This document shows, in pieces, positions 16,361 through 24,649 of a stretch of DNA of 33,014 nucleotides (its first letter is position 1; each line of letters opens with the position of its first letter). Origin of the DNA: a virus; IMG/VR virus record IMGVR_UViG_3300046171_000178, positions 1-33,014 of that record, one strand, 5' to 3'. The notes under the pieces are model-generated. The model made no database searches and was not told the DNA's origin. It saw only the letters and a list, made by a program, of their open reading frames with translations. The position numbers were made by a program, and so were the translations under genes.

Positions 16361-18061
16361 ATGTCCAGAATAAGAACTAATCTTATAACAAACAGAATGG
16401 CAAACGGAGCACCTACCGTTTCTCATGGATTAGTTATAGCTGGAGTTACTACAGTCACAGGAAGTATTAATAATTTAAATCTTACTGGTATTACAACTTC
16501 TATTCAACATCAAGCTACGAATATTAATGTAACAGGTGTTGTTACTGCGACAAGTTTTGTAGGAAGTGGTGCAAACTTAACTGGTATTGATGCAACTGCA
16601 ATCAAGGATTCTGGTGGTAACGTAAAGATTCAGGCACAAGCATCTGGTGCGATTCATACTGGAATTCATACTTTTAGTGGGCAAATTACTGCAAATGGTA
16701 CAATATTAAAAGGTACTACCTCCTCAGTTTATGATGTTGATATTGTTGGTACTGAAAGAACTGTTGAAATAGGTGTAGAAGATAATTCTTCAGCTTATAG
16801 AGTAGCTTTAAATACGACAAATAATGTCAATGCTGATTTTAATATACAACACAAATCAAACTTAACTTCTATTGGAACAGGACTTAATAAAGATTTATCT
16901 TTCCATATTGGTGGTGGTACTAATGCTGTTAGTGCCGAAAAAATGCGACTTGATACTGCTGGTGATTTACATATTAAGGGCGGTAATATAGAAGCTGGAG
17001 ATAATAGTTTTCCTTTAAACTTCCTTGATTCAATTTCTAATTATATTGGAGTTGCTGCTGATGGTGGTAGTAATAATGGTGATGCATTATTCATAGCACA
17101 TAGTCACGGAAGTGGTCTTGCTTTATTTGGATATGAAGCTGGCGGTGATAGACTAGTTATTGGTACTGATGCAGGTAATGGTCAAAATAAAATAGATTTC
17201 CTTACGGATGTTGGAGGAACTAGTGGTGGTAATACCGATAACTTGAATGGCAAAGTGCCAAAGATGCGTATTAATCCAGATGGAAAAATTTCCATCGGAA
17301 CTGTAGAAACTAGCACTGGTTTATTATTGCTTGATAAGGATCTCACAGCAGAAAGTGATGTATCAGATAAAAATAATTATCATCTTGTAATTAGATCACA
17401 AACAAATAGCAACACTTCAAAAATTGGTATTGCATTTGCGAATACTTCAGATGATACTCATGTGGGTGCAGCAATATTACATCATCGTACATCCACTGAT
17501 TCAATTGGAGATCTTGCATTTTATACTTCACCTTCAAGTGGAACAACAACAGAAAGATTTCGCATCGGATCTGATGGTAAACTATATACAAGTGGAAACC
17601 ATTTCTATCCACTTGTAAATTATTCTACGTATGCTACCTTTACTGGTGTAAGCATTACTTCTAATTCCTATACTGATCTAAGGACAATACTGTCAAGTTA
17701 TACTCCTAAAAAAGCAGGTAATCTGATTGTGATACACCATCAATCACAATGTTGGCAGGGTTCTGATGCTAATAGCAATGGTGATGCGATGTGGAGAATT
17801 CAAAAACAAGAAGGTGGTGGAAGTTGGACTACTGTGATTGCAAACGAGCGTATTATGGGTAATATGGATGGTCGAAGCTATACTGGAGGTAGTGGACTAT
17901 CGAGACATCATCGTACAGTTCACCTGATGGGTAGTTTTGAATGTGCTGGAACTTCAATTAGTTTGAAAACTCAAGGTCTAGTGGACTTTACAAGTGTGGG
18001 TTTACAATGGTATCATCATAGTCAAAACATACTCCAAGTTTGGGAATACGAGAAAGGTTAA
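16361..18061 (+). CDS. Tail fibre protein with jelly-roll-like tip, 566 aa
   Basis: The N-terminus MSRIRTNLITNRMANGAPTV matches that of the fibre at 18497 (MSRIRANKITNQLADGSPTV), a probable shared docking peptide. The shaft has VTATSFVGSGANLTGIDAT, the AIKDSGGNVKIQAQASGA unit also in the broken fibre at 10165-11478, and EKMRLDTAGDLHIKG and ERFRIGSDGK turns. From about residue 415 a compact tip starts YPLVNYSTYATFTGVSITS and ends QNILQVWEYEKG; its pattern resembles the short jelly-roll-like proteins at 11731 and 21524-24642. A putative chaperone gene begins 2 nt after the stop, making a fibre-chaperone cassette. Confidence 0.86.
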   Translation: MSRIRTNLITNRMANGAPTVSHGLVIAGVTTVTGSINNLNLTGITTSIQHQATNINVTGVVTATSFVGSGANLTGIDATAIKDSGGNVKIQAQASGAIHTGIHTFSGQITANGTILKGTTSSVYDVDIVGTERTVEIGVEDNSSAYRVALNTTNNVNADFNIQHKSNLTSIGTGLNKDLSFHIGGGTNAVSAEKMRLDTAGDLHIKGGNIEAGDNSFPLNFLDSISNYIGVAADGGSNNGDALFIAHSHGSGLALFGYEAGGDRLVIGTDAGNGQNKIDFLTDVGGTSGGNTDNLNGKVPKMRINPDGKISIGTVETSTGLLLLDKDLTAESDVSDKNNYHLVIRSQTNSNTSKIGIAFANTSDDTHVGAAILHHRTSTDSIGDLAFYTSPSSGTTTERFRIGSDGKLYTSGNHFYPLVNYSTYATFTGVSITSNSYTDLRTILSSYTPKKAGNLIVIHHQSQCWQGSDANSNGDAMWRIQKQEGGGSWTTVIANERIMGNMDGRSYTGGSGLSRHHRTVHLMGSFECAGTSISLKTQGLVDFTSVGLQWYHHSQNILQVWEYEKG

Positions 18062-18063
18062 TC

Positions 18064-18480
18064 ATGTACGAACACATAATACAACAAACACTTATAGGTA
18101 TTGGCATCACACAATTTAGATTTGATGAAGGTATTGTAGATGAATCTACTTACTTATCAAAATGTCAAGAGGTTGTTGGAATTACAACAGATACTAATGA
18201 ATCAATTCTTAGTACACCATCTAAAGACTGGGCAACTTTCAAGGCAAAGTATGATGACTTGCAAACAAAATTTCCGATGAATGAATTAAGAGTGGTAAGA
18301 AATATTAAACTTACTGAAACTGATTGGTCTCAATTAGGTGATGTTCCTGTTGGAATTAAAACATCATATGAAACATATCGTCAAGCACTTAGAGATCTTC
18401 CATCAAGTGCAAATCCAAGTTTAAATGAACAAGGTTATCTTGATGATTCATCAGTTACTTGGCCAACTGAACCATCATAA
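18064..18480 (+). CDS. Putative tail fibre assembly chaperone (APC type), 138 aa
   Basis: Start set at ATG 18064, after aaagg at 18053-18057; an in-frame TTG at 18040 lies inside the fibre gene and is less likely. The product starts MYEHIIQQTLIGIGITQFRF. The C-terminal part has VRNIKLTETDWSQLGDVP, then YETYRQALRDLPSSANPS and a final VTWPTEPS. This is the signature of the phage tail assembly chaperone (Phage_tail_APC) family: (T/S)DW, YRQALRDLP, WP. The gene at 29182-29538 belongs to the same family. It probably helps fold the fibre encoded immediately upstream. Its stop codon is part of the next late promoter box. Confidence 0.78.
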   Translation: MYEHIIQQTLIGIGITQFRFDEGIVDESTYLSKCQEVVGITTDTNESILSTPSKDWATFKAKYDDLQTKFPMNELRVVRNIKLTETDWSQLGDVPVGIKTSYETYRQALRDLPSSANPSLNEQGYLDDSSVTWPTEPS

Positions 18481-18483
18481 ATA
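18477..18483 (+). promoter_or_regulatory. T4-type late promoter box
   Basis: ATAAATA containing the chaperone's TAA stop (18478-18480); 13 nt before the ATG at 18497, with the same atcaaaaagcaat spacer as at 16341. Confidence 0.7.
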
Positions 18484-18496
18484 ATCAAAAAGCAAT

Positions 18497-20197
18497 ATGT
18501 CCAGAATAAGAGCCAATAAAATAACTAATCAATTAGCGGATGGATCACCTACCGTTGAGAAGGGTCTTATTGTATCTGGAGTTACCACAGTCACTACATT
18601 AGATTTAAATGGTGATTTAGATGTAGACGGACATTTAAATGCAGATAATGTAAGCATCGCTGGTGTTGTGACTGCAACAAGTTTTGTAGGAAGTGGTGCC
18701 AACTTAACTTCATTGCCAACACAAGTAACCATAGCAAACAATGCCGACAACAGAGTAATCACTGGTGGTAGTGGTGTTAACTTAAATGGTGAAGCAAATT
18801 TAACTTATAATGGAACAAAATTAAGTCTCACAGGAAATAGTGCTTCTCCTATTGTTGAATTTATTAACTCCTCTGGTGCTGCAACTCAAGGTGCTGTTTT
18901 AAAATTGAGGGCAAGTGGTAGAGGTGGAGGTATTGATGATGAAGATATATTATTAATAACGAATAACTCAGATACTAGAACTTTTGGAGTTAGTAATGCT
19001 GGAACTGTAAATACCACTGGCGACATAAAAATGGCCACTGGAAAAGGTATTAATTCATCTGGTATTGTAACAGCAACAAGTTTCAGTGGTAGTGGTGCAA
19101 ACTTAACTGGTATTAGTGCTGCAGCCTCATATAATGCGATAATAAATGGTGAAATGCTTGTCTCACAAAGAGCTACTGATTTTACTAGTGTAACTTCTTC
19201 TGGTTATCATTTAGACAGATGGTACTTTTATTATCAAAATAGTTCAGCAGCATTTAGAATTAGACACTCAGGAGATTCACCTGATGGTTTTCATCAAAGT
19301 TATAGAGTAAACTGTACAACAGCAGATACTTCAATCGCAAGTAATGAAGAAGTAAAATTGTTTCATAAAATTGAGGGATTTAATTTAGCTCCGTTTGCAA
19401 AAGGAACAAGCGGTGCTAAAAGATTCACTTTATCTTTTTATGTAAAATGTAATAAAAGTGGAACATATATTGTTGAATTACATGATCGTGATAATAACAG
19501 AGATGTCTCTGGTTCTTATACAGTATCAAATACTAATTGGAACAGATATACAATAGATTTTCCTGCTGATACGACTGGTGAATTTGGATTTGATAATGGT
19601 AGTTCCTTAGAAATTCAATTCTGGTTAGTTGCTGGTTCAGCAGTACAAGGTGGAACTTTAAATACTGCTTGGAGAGGTTCAACAGATCCTTCAAGTGCAA
19701 CTGGACAAGTTAATTTTACAGACTCAACATCAAATGAATGGATGTTAACAGGAGTACAATTAGAACCAACCACTACTGGCACAGCGAGTGACTTTAAACA
19801 TGAAGACATAAGCACAACTTTACTTAAATGCAAACGCTATTACCAACGTTCAACAGATTCAAACCGTGGAACTAATTATACATTAGCAGTATCTTCTTGG
19901 TACGCTGGTGACGGTGTACATAGTTTTAGTAAACATAACTCTTACTATGATTTCACTGAAAGATTTGAGGTTGAAATGAGAGCGTCTCCGACTCTTACAA
20001 TTTATGGGTCAACTAATCAAGGTGATATTCACATAGAACAGGTTGCAGTTGGAAGTCAACAAGTTGACTGGAATAACAATACAACAGAAGTAAGAACCAA
20101 AGGTTTTTTCCTCAGACACATTGAAGACAGCTATGGCACATCTGGATCAGGTAATGGTTTTGGTATCCTAGCTTACACAGTAGACGCAGAATTATGA
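18497..20197 (+). CDS. Tail fibre protein with large C-terminal binding domain, 566 aa
   Basis: The docking peptide MSRIRANKITNQLADGSPTV is followed by a short shaft (LDVDGHLNADNVSIAGV, VTATSFVGSGANLTSL, SGVNLNGEANLTYNG). From about residue 210 it carries the same domain type as the fibre at 7383: AIINGEMLVSQR, LDRWYFYYQ, a jelly-roll-like core (KRFTLSFYVKCNKSG), EWMLTGVQLEPTTTG and LLKCKRYYQRST, ending AYTVDAEL. The domain is commonly found at fibre C-termini and is presumed to bind carbohydrate. A 53-codon gene overlaps its stop by 4 nt (ATGA) and may encode its assembly factor. Confidence 0.87.
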   Translation: MSRIRANKITNQLADGSPTVEKGLIVSGVTTVTTLDLNGDLDVDGHLNADNVSIAGVVTATSFVGSGANLTSLPTQVTIANNADNRVITGGSGVNLNGEANLTYNGTKLSLTGNSASPIVEFINSSGAATQGAVLKLRASGRGGGIDDEDILLITNNSDTRTFGVSNAGTVNTTGDIKMATGKGINSSGIVTATSFSGSGANLTGISAAASYNAIINGEMLVSQRATDFTSVTSSGYHLDRWYFYYQNSSAAFRIRHSGDSPDGFHQSYRVNCTTADTSIASNEEVKLFHKIEGFNLAPFAKGTSGAKRFTLSFYVKCNKSGTYIVELHDRDNNRDVSGSYTVSNTNWNRYTIDFPADTTGEFGFDNGSSLEIQFWLVAGSAVQGGTLNTAWRGSTDPSSATGQVNFTDSTSNEWMLTGVQLEPTTTGTASDFKHEDISTTLLKCKRYYQRSTDSNRGTNYTLAVSSWYAGDGVHSFSKHNSYYDFTERFEVEMRASPTLTIYGSTNQGDIHIEQVAVGSQQVDWNNNTTEVRTKGFFLRHIEDSYGTSGSGNGFGILAYTVDAEL

Positions 20198-20355
20198 CTT
20201 ATTCTTACAAAAAAATGAAAGATGAGGATGGAAATGAAACAAATTACATCCTTGCTGAAAAAGGTATGATAATACCTAAAGATCCAGATAATAGATTCTA
20301 TCAAGAATATCTTGAATGGGTCGCTGCTGGAAATACACCAGCAGAGGCAGATTAA
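20194..20355 (+). CDS. Small putative fibre assembly protein, 53 aa
   Basis: A short gene whose ATG overlaps the fibre stop codon (ATGA). It encodes MTYSYKKMKDEDGNETNYIL, then GMIIPKDPDNRFYQEYLEW and a terminal VAAGNTPAEAD. The IP-x-DP-x-NR-x-YQEYLEW-VA-x-GNTP wording recurs in small proteins or domains encoded next to phage tail fibres, where an assembly role is presumed. Three features support it as real: the translational coupling, the charged non-repetitive composition, and its place between a fibre stop and the next late promoter. It contains no membrane segment. Function is by family memory and position only. Confidence 0.68.
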   Translation: MTYSYKKMKDEDGNETNYILAEKGMIIPKDPDNRFYQEYLEWVAAGNTPAEAD

Positions 20356-20369
20356 CTTATAGTTAATTA

Positions 20370-20376
20370 ATAAATA
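20370..20376 (+). promoter_or_regulatory. T4-type late promoter box
   Basis: ATAAATA followed by atcaaaaagatata; 15 nt before the ATG at 20392. Confidence 0.68.
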
Positions 20377-20391
20377 ATCAAAAAGATATAA

Positions 20392-21501
20392 ATGTCATCC
20401 GAGATACGAGTTAATAAAATTGCAAACCGTGCGGGTCTGAGTACTGTTGAGTACACAGACACAGGTATCATTGTATCTGGAATTGTAACTTGTACAGAGA
20501 TAAGTGGATTAAATGCACTGAACATTGCTGGTGTCTCAACATTCGCCAGTCCATTAGATATCAATGGGGATATAGATGTAGATGGTCATACAAACTTAGA
20601 TAATTTAAGTGTTGCTGGAGTATCAACATTCTCTGGTGAAATATGTTTAGATACACATCCTACCAGAATAAAAAGTTCTGCTGGTGATTTAGAAATTGGT
20701 GTTGGAACAACTAGTTCTTTCTTTATCACAGGAGGACCATATAGTGCTGAGAGATTAGAAACAACAGTAGATTGTGTCATATTGTATAGTGCAGGTTCAA
20801 AAGTAGCACGAACACATAATGGTAGATTTGAAGTTGGTAATCCTGCAGCTGCCATAGGTATTGGAGCAACTCTTAGTATTACTGGGGGTGCAAATTTTGC
20901 AGGTATCGTAACTGCAAGTGCATTTAAATTGCCTGACGGAAGTGATGCTGGTGCCGATTTAACTTCTGTTGATAGTAATATAGTACCAGATAATGATAGT
21001 TCTCGTGAGTTAGGACAAGAAACTAAAGCCTGGCAAAGATTATGGTCAGATGAGGTAAGAATATTAGGAAATGGTAGAGTTCAATTTGTTGGTGCGTATA
21101 TGGGTATGGTCAGTGCCAATGGTCATCTGCTTATTAAAAATAATGAATCTAAGGAAATACAACTTCACAGTAAATTTGGTTCTGGTATATTAATTGCTGA
21201 AAATACAGGTCATTTGATGCCCACTACTGATAGTGCTATTAATATCGGTTCTAATACAATTAGATTTCAAAATGTTTATGCAGATACTTACTATGGTGAT
21301 GGTGCTAACTTAACAAATCTACCTGCTGGTGCTCCTGTTGGTGGTGCATCAACAAACACAGTCTTCTTTGAGAATGATAAAGCAGTTGCAGTCAACTATC
21401 AGGTTACTTCAACCAAGAATGCGATGAGTGCAGGACCAATTGCAATTAATGCTGGAATTGCAGTCACAGTTCCTTCAGGATGTTCTTGGACTATCGTATA
21501 A
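20392..21501 (+). CDS. Tail fibre protein with AGP-type C-terminus, 369 aa
   Basis: The N-terminus MSSEIRVNKIANRAGLSTVEY resembles the docking peptides of the following small proteins. The shaft contains DIDVDGHTNLDNLSVAGVST, GDLEIGVGTTSSFFITGG, ATLSITGGANFAGIVTASAF and the tail-type turn INIGSNTIRFQNVYADTYYG then GDGANLTNLPAG. The C-terminus (NTVFFENDKAVAVNYQVTS then NAMSAGPIAINAGIAV, ending SWTIV) is the same hairpin domain as at 12624-13988 and 22812-23108. No separate adhesin domain is visible, so this may be a shaft or collar fibre, or the hairpin itself may be the tip. Its stop lies within a perfect late promoter box. Confidence 0.84.
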   Translation: MSSEIRVNKIANRAGLSTVEYTDTGIIVSGIVTCTEISGLNALNIAGVSTFASPLDINGDIDVDGHTNLDNLSVAGVSTFSGEICLDTHPTRIKSSAGDLEIGVGTTSSFFITGGPYSAERLETTVDCVILYSAGSKVARTHNGRFEVGNPAAAIGIGATLSITGGANFAGIVTASAFKLPDGSDAGADLTSVDSNIVPDNDSSRELGQETKAWQRLWSDEVRILGNGRVQFVGAYMGMVSANGHLLIKNNESKEIQLHSKFGSGILIAENTGHLMPTTDSAINIGSNTIRFQNVYADTYYGDGANLTNLPAGAPVGGASTNTVFFENDKAVAVNYQVTSTKNAMSAGPIAINAGIAVTVPSGCSWTIV

Positions 21502-21504
21502 ATA
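21497..21504 (+). promoter_or_regulatory. Perfect T4-type late promoter box
   Basis: TATAAATA, an exact match to the T4 late consensus, containing the stop codon of the preceding gene (21499-21501). A Shine-Dalgarno sequence (gagga, 21510-21514) lies between it and the ATG at 21524. Confidence 0.78.
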
Positions 21505-21523
21505 TTGATGAGGAAATAATCTT

Positions 21524-22135
21524 ATGCCAGTAACTATTAACGGAGACGGAAGTATAACAGGATTAGCAGTCGGTGGACTGCCAGATGGATCTGTGGATGC
21601 AGATACATTAGCATCAAATGCAGTAACAAGTGCAAAGTTATCAAGTGGTGCGATAACGTCTTCTGCATTGCCCTCTGGTTCAATAATTCAAGTACAAGGC
21701 GGTATAGAAAACAGTCAAGAACAAAAACTTGCCGATCAATTTACTAGTGGACCAGAAGTAGCTATACAAGCATCTAGTGCTAGTAATAAAATACTTATAA
21801 TGGGTACTATTAGTATTGGAGAAGGTAGTGGAGGTGACGTTCATGTATTTCTTTATAAAGATGGTAGTGTTCTTTCAGGTGCTATTGGTCAAGCCGTAGG
21901 TAGTGCTACAAGGTCTACATCTGGACTTTCTTGTGGTAGAAGTGCTTGGGATACTCAAACTACTCCAGTTTTTTATATGGAAACGGCTGGTGATACAAGT
22001 TCGCATACTTATAAAATTACTGCGATGGCTACTAACACTTCTATAGCTTTAAATCGTCAACAAAACGGTAATGAAAATGGGGATAATGATAACAGTCATA
22101 TAAGTTACATTACAGCCATGGAGGTTAAAGGATGA
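21524..22135 (+). CDS. Short fibre-like virion protein with jelly-roll-like domain, 203 aa
   Basis: The N-terminus MPVTINGDGSITGLAVGGLP is followed by a pseudo-repeat (DADTLASNAVTSAKLSSGA, ITSSALPSGSIIQVQGG) that is typical of short phage fibre stems. From about residue 80 there is a jelly-roll-like domain: SASNKILIMGTISIGEGSG, VHVFLYKDGSVLSGAIGQ, TSSHTYKITAMATNTSIAL and a final SYITAMEVKG. The same architecture recurs at 23116, 23654 and 24121. It probably forms a small trimeric spike or tip. It is translated from a good Shine-Dalgarno sequence, and its stop overlaps the next ATG by four bases. Confidence 0.78.
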   Translation: MPVTINGDGSITGLAVGGLPDGSVDADTLASNAVTSAKLSSGAITSSALPSGSIIQVQGGIENSQEQKLADQFTSGPEVAIQASSASNKILIMGTISIGEGSGGDVHVFLYKDGSVLSGAIGQAVGSATRSTSGLSCGRSAWDTQTTPVFYMETAGDTSSHTYKITAMATNTSIALNRQQNGNENGDNDNSHISYITAMEVKG

Positions 22136-22809
22136 GCGAACTTAATTTTACACATTCAAATGGCAATAAGGTCAAGTTAACAACACCTGATACTTTAGCT
22201 GCAAATAAAACTTTCAAGTTACCTGGTGCCGACGGGACTTCTGGGCAAGCTATGGTCACGGATGGCAGTGGTGCACTTAGTTTTGCCTCAGTTTCAAATA
22301 CGCAAGGTAATTTAATAGTAACAAGATCCGTTAATGCTGATATTAGTGGTGGTAGTTCTTATGACTTTACATTACCAGCTAATTGTTATAAAGTTGATTT
22401 TGTTGGACATAATATATCAATGAGTGCCAGTGGAACTCCTTCTTTTCAGGTAGGAACAACTGCTGGAATGATTACCTCTGGTGGTAAATATAATTTTACT
22501 GAAGTTTCATATGGGGGTAGTACTGCAGGAAGATATCAAACTGCTCAGAATGAAATACGATTTGGATATTATAATTTAAATGCCTCCAGTGACACAGGAG
22601 AAGTATTTGCTTCTTTTGAGTCTTCTTCTGCTACTAACTACTGGATAGTTCAGATAGATTCACATAGACGCACTCAAACAGGTTACTTAAAAGCAATGTG
22701 TGCTTTGGACTTATCTGGAAATAATCTAACTACCATTAGATTTTATGGATGGGCAGGAGTTAATTTTGCAACTGGTCGTTACAGTTTTACTGCATACAGC
22801 ACAAGTTAA
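22132..22809 (+). CDS. Fibre tip protein, 225 aa, paralogous to tip at 1185-2762
   Basis: The short N-terminus (MSELNFTHSNGNKVKLTTPD, then FKLPGADGTSGQAMVTDGSG) is a common phage fibre stem. From about residue 62 the protein is a single domain, NADISGGSSYDFTLPANCYK and VDFVGHNISMSASGTPSFQVG, through SSDTGEVFASFESSSATNYW and RRTQTGYLK, ending GRYSFTAYSTS. This matches the last ~160 residues of the fibre at 1185-2762 almost strand for strand. The same tip is thus carried once on a long shaft and once on a minimal stem. Its start overlaps the upstream stop (ATGA) with aagg shortly before it. Confidence 0.8.
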   Translation: MSELNFTHSNGNKVKLTTPDTLAANKTFKLPGADGTSGQAMVTDGSGALSFASVSNTQGNLIVTRSVNADISGGSSYDFTLPANCYKVDFVGHNISMSASGTPSFQVGTTAGMITSGGKYNFTEVSYGGSTAGRYQTAQNEIRFGYYNLNASSDTGEVFASFESSSATNYWIVQIDSHRRTQTGYLKAMCALDLSGNNLTTIRFYGWAGVNFATGRYSFTAYSTS

Positions 22810-22811
22810 TC

Positions 22812-23108
22812 ATGAGCACATTAAAAGTAAACAAAGTACAACACCTTAACTCCACAGGAGATGGACTTGTTGTAGATAATAAAGGAACAGTCGGTATTGC
22901 AACCAACGATTTAGAATTGAACACCACTTTAGTCGGTGCTGCAAGTTCATTAGTCGGTTTGTATATTGGTGATGGTTCATTATTATTCAGTAATAATTTA
23001 AGTCGTTCGGGTGGTTATTATATAACTACTGGTGTAAATGCATTGAATGCAGGACCTGTATCACTTAACACAGTGATGACCCTTGACGGTACTTGGGTAA
23101 TCGTATAG
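22812..23108 (+). CDS. Small fibre protein with AGP-type C-terminus, 98 aa
   Basis: A 98-residue protein starting MSTLKVNKVQHLNSTGDGLV, a docking-type peptide of the S-x-(I/L)-(R/K)-V-N-K class. The middle resembles a short shaft (DNKGTVGIATNDLELNTTL) and the C-terminus is the hairpin YIGDGSLLFSNNL then ALNAGPVSLNTVMTLDG and TWVIV, also present at the ends of 12624-13988 and 20392-21501. It is thus a minimal fibre: anchor plus C-terminal hairpin. It begins 2 nt after the previous stop and has no promoter of its own, so it is co-expressed with its neighbours. Confidence 0.75.
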   Translation: MSTLKVNKVQHLNSTGDGLVVDNKGTVGIATNDLELNTTLVGAASSLVGLYIGDGSLLFSNNLSRSGGYYITTGVNALNAGPVSLNTVMTLDGTWVIV

Positions 23109-23115
23109 GAGAATT

Positions 23116-23631
23116 ATGTCAATCACATTTCACGCAGATGGAACAATAACTGGTTCAAAATTAACACTACCCGAAGGTAGTGGTTGTAAAGGTGCTGTAA
23201 TTCAAAGAGTTAAGGTTGAAAGAGGTGGTAACGCAGGTACAACTGATATATCCCGAAATTCAAATGGTGGTTGGGATGATGTGAATACAGTATCTTTCAC
23301 ACCATTATATTCAAACTCGATAATCAATATGTACATGAATTACTCGGTTGGTGCACAATCTGGTGCTCATTTTTATTTCAGATATGCTTATCAACCAAGT
23401 GGTGGTAGTGATACTGAAATTGAAAGGACTGGTAAACAAGTACAACCTGATACTGCAGATGCATTACCAAGTCGATTTGCTTGGTCACATCAGTGGGTTC
23501 AAGGTAATACCAGCACATATACATATAAACTTCAAGGATATAAGAATGATGGAGGTAGTGCAGTGGTATGGTGGCATACTTATGGCAATGCTACTACTAG
23601 TATTTTTGAGATTACAGAAATTAAACAGTAA
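23116..23631 (+). CDS. Short fibre-like virion protein with jelly-roll-like domain, 171 aa
   Basis: Starts MSITFHADGTITGSKLTLPE, close to the stem of the protein at 21524 (GDGSITG). The rest is a jelly-roll-like domain: GAVIQRVKVERGGNAGTTD, VSFTPLYSNSIINMYMNYSV, HFYFRYAYQPSGGSDTEIE, YTYKLQGYKNDGGS and a final SIFEITEIKQ. The family layout (strand-rich, hydrophobic alternation, closing E-I) matches its neighbours at 23654 and 24121. A Shine-Dalgarno aggaga (23107-23112) precedes the ATG. It is probably a small spike or tip protein; no ligand can be predicted. Confidence 0.76.
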   Translation: MSITFHADGTITGSKLTLPEGSGCKGAVIQRVKVERGGNAGTTDISRNSNGGWDDVNTVSFTPLYSNSIINMYMNYSVGAQSGAHFYFRYAYQPSGGSDTEIERTGKQVQPDTADALPSRFAWSHQWVQGNTSTYTYKLQGYKNDGGSAVVWWHTYGNATTSIFEITEIKQ

Positions 23632-23632
23632 C

Positions 23633-23640
23633 TATAAATA
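23633..23640 (+). promoter_or_regulatory. Perfect T4-type late promoter box
   Basis: TATAAATA, exact match to the T4 late consensus, two bases after the previous stop and 13 nt before the ATG at 23654. Confidence 0.78.
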
Positions 23641-23653
23641 AAAGAAAAATATT

Positions 23654-24121
23654 ATGGCATCAGAATTAAGAGTAGATAAAATAGTTCCAACCGATGGTGT
23701 TCCCACTGGTGGTGGTGGAGGCATTATACAGATAAAGCAATCATCATACAACACTCATCCATCTTTGAGTAATACAACAATGGCTGCAATTAGTGGATGG
23801 ACTGTTGTTATGACACCAAAATTTAATACAAGTAAAATGTTGGTTACTGTGAATATATCTGTTGAATGTAGATCTTCAAATATAATTGGTATTGAATTGA
23901 CAAGGAATGGAACAGCGATGTTTAATAATAAAGGTGGATTTAGAGGAGACTCTGCTCACGGTGGTTATTGTACTTTTTCATATCTAGACTCACCTGCAAC
24001 GACTAGTGCAGTTACTTATGGTGTACAAACTGCCTGTAATACTGGTAATTATGTGATTAATAATTACTATGGTTCTGGGCCTTGTACTTCTTTTTTAACT
24101 GTAATGGAGGTATCAGCATAA
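23654..24121 (+). CDS. Short fibre-like virion protein with jelly-roll-like domain, 155 aa
   Basis: The N-terminus MASELRVDKIVPTDGVPTGG and the Gly run lead to GIIQIKQSSYNTHP. The body is a jelly-roll-like domain: WTVVMTPKFNTSKMLVTVNI, IGIELTRNGTAMFNNKGGF, YLDSPATTSAVTYGVQTA and a closing TSFLTVMEVSA. The next gene is a close paralogue with the same anchor (SELR-x-(N/D)-(R/K)-IVP-x-DG), the same GGIIQIK and the same DSPATTSA-(I/V)-TY loop, and the pair probably arose by tandem duplication. Its stop overlaps the next ATG by one base (TAATG). Confidence 0.8.
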   Translation: MASELRVDKIVPTDGVPTGGGGGIIQIKQSSYNTHPSLSNTTMAAISGWTVVMTPKFNTSKMLVTVNISVECRSSNIIGIELTRNGTAMFNNKGGFRGDSAHGGYCTFSYLDSPATTSAVTYGVQTACNTGNYVINNYYGSGPCTSFLTVMEVSA

Positions 24122-24642
24122 TGTCAGAATTAAGAACTAATCGAATCGTTCCAAGAGATGGATTGCCTTCTGGTAGTTCTGGTGGTATCATTCAAATAAA
24201 ATATGCTATAAAAAATGATACTCAATCAATTGCTTCTCAAGGTTCACCATATACTTGGGTTGTTGACATTACGGGACTTAGTGTTTCAATCACACCTACA
24301 AGATCTGATAGTAAATTTTTAGTTCAAATGCATATCGGATGTCATGGTACTACTGGTAATGCTGCCAATACTTTCCGTATTTACAGAGATTCAACTGATA
24401 TAACACTAACTGCTGCTAACTCTGATAGTAGAATGGGTGGAACTGTTTTTTATAATTCTAATAACACTTCTATGGGTATTCCAGCATCAATGAATGTTTT
24501 AGACAGTCCTGCAACCACTAGTGCAATCACATATAAAGTTACTGGATTTACTAATTCTGGAACTCTTTGGATTAATAGATTACCTGGTGATTCTACTTGG
24601 AATACAATTTCAACATTAACTGTTATGGAAGTATCAGGTTAA
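24121..24642 (+). CDS. Short fibre-like virion protein, paralogue of previous gene, 173 aa
   Basis: Start set at ATG 24121, which overlaps the previous stop (TAATG) and is preceded by ggagg (24106-24110). An in-frame TTG at 24082 lies inside the previous gene and is unlikely. The protein begins MSELRTNRIVPRDGLPSGSS, has GGIIQIKYAIKNDTQ, then VSITPTRSDSKFLVQMHIG, FRIYRDSTDITLTAANSDS, LDSPATTSAITYKVTGFTNS and ends ISTLTVMEVSG. It is a diverged duplicate of the gene at 23654-24121. It ends this run of compact tip genes; a new promoter region follows at once. Confidence 0.8.
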   Translation: MSELRTNRIVPRDGLPSGSSGGIIQIKYAIKNDTQSIASQGSPYTWVVDITGLSVSITPTRSDSKFLVQMHIGCHGTTGNAANTFRIYRDSTDITLTAANSDSRMGGTVFYNSNNTSMGIPASMNVLDSPATTSAITYKVTGFTNSGTLWINRLPGDSTWNTISTLTVMEVSG

Positions 24643-24649
24643 CCGTCAC

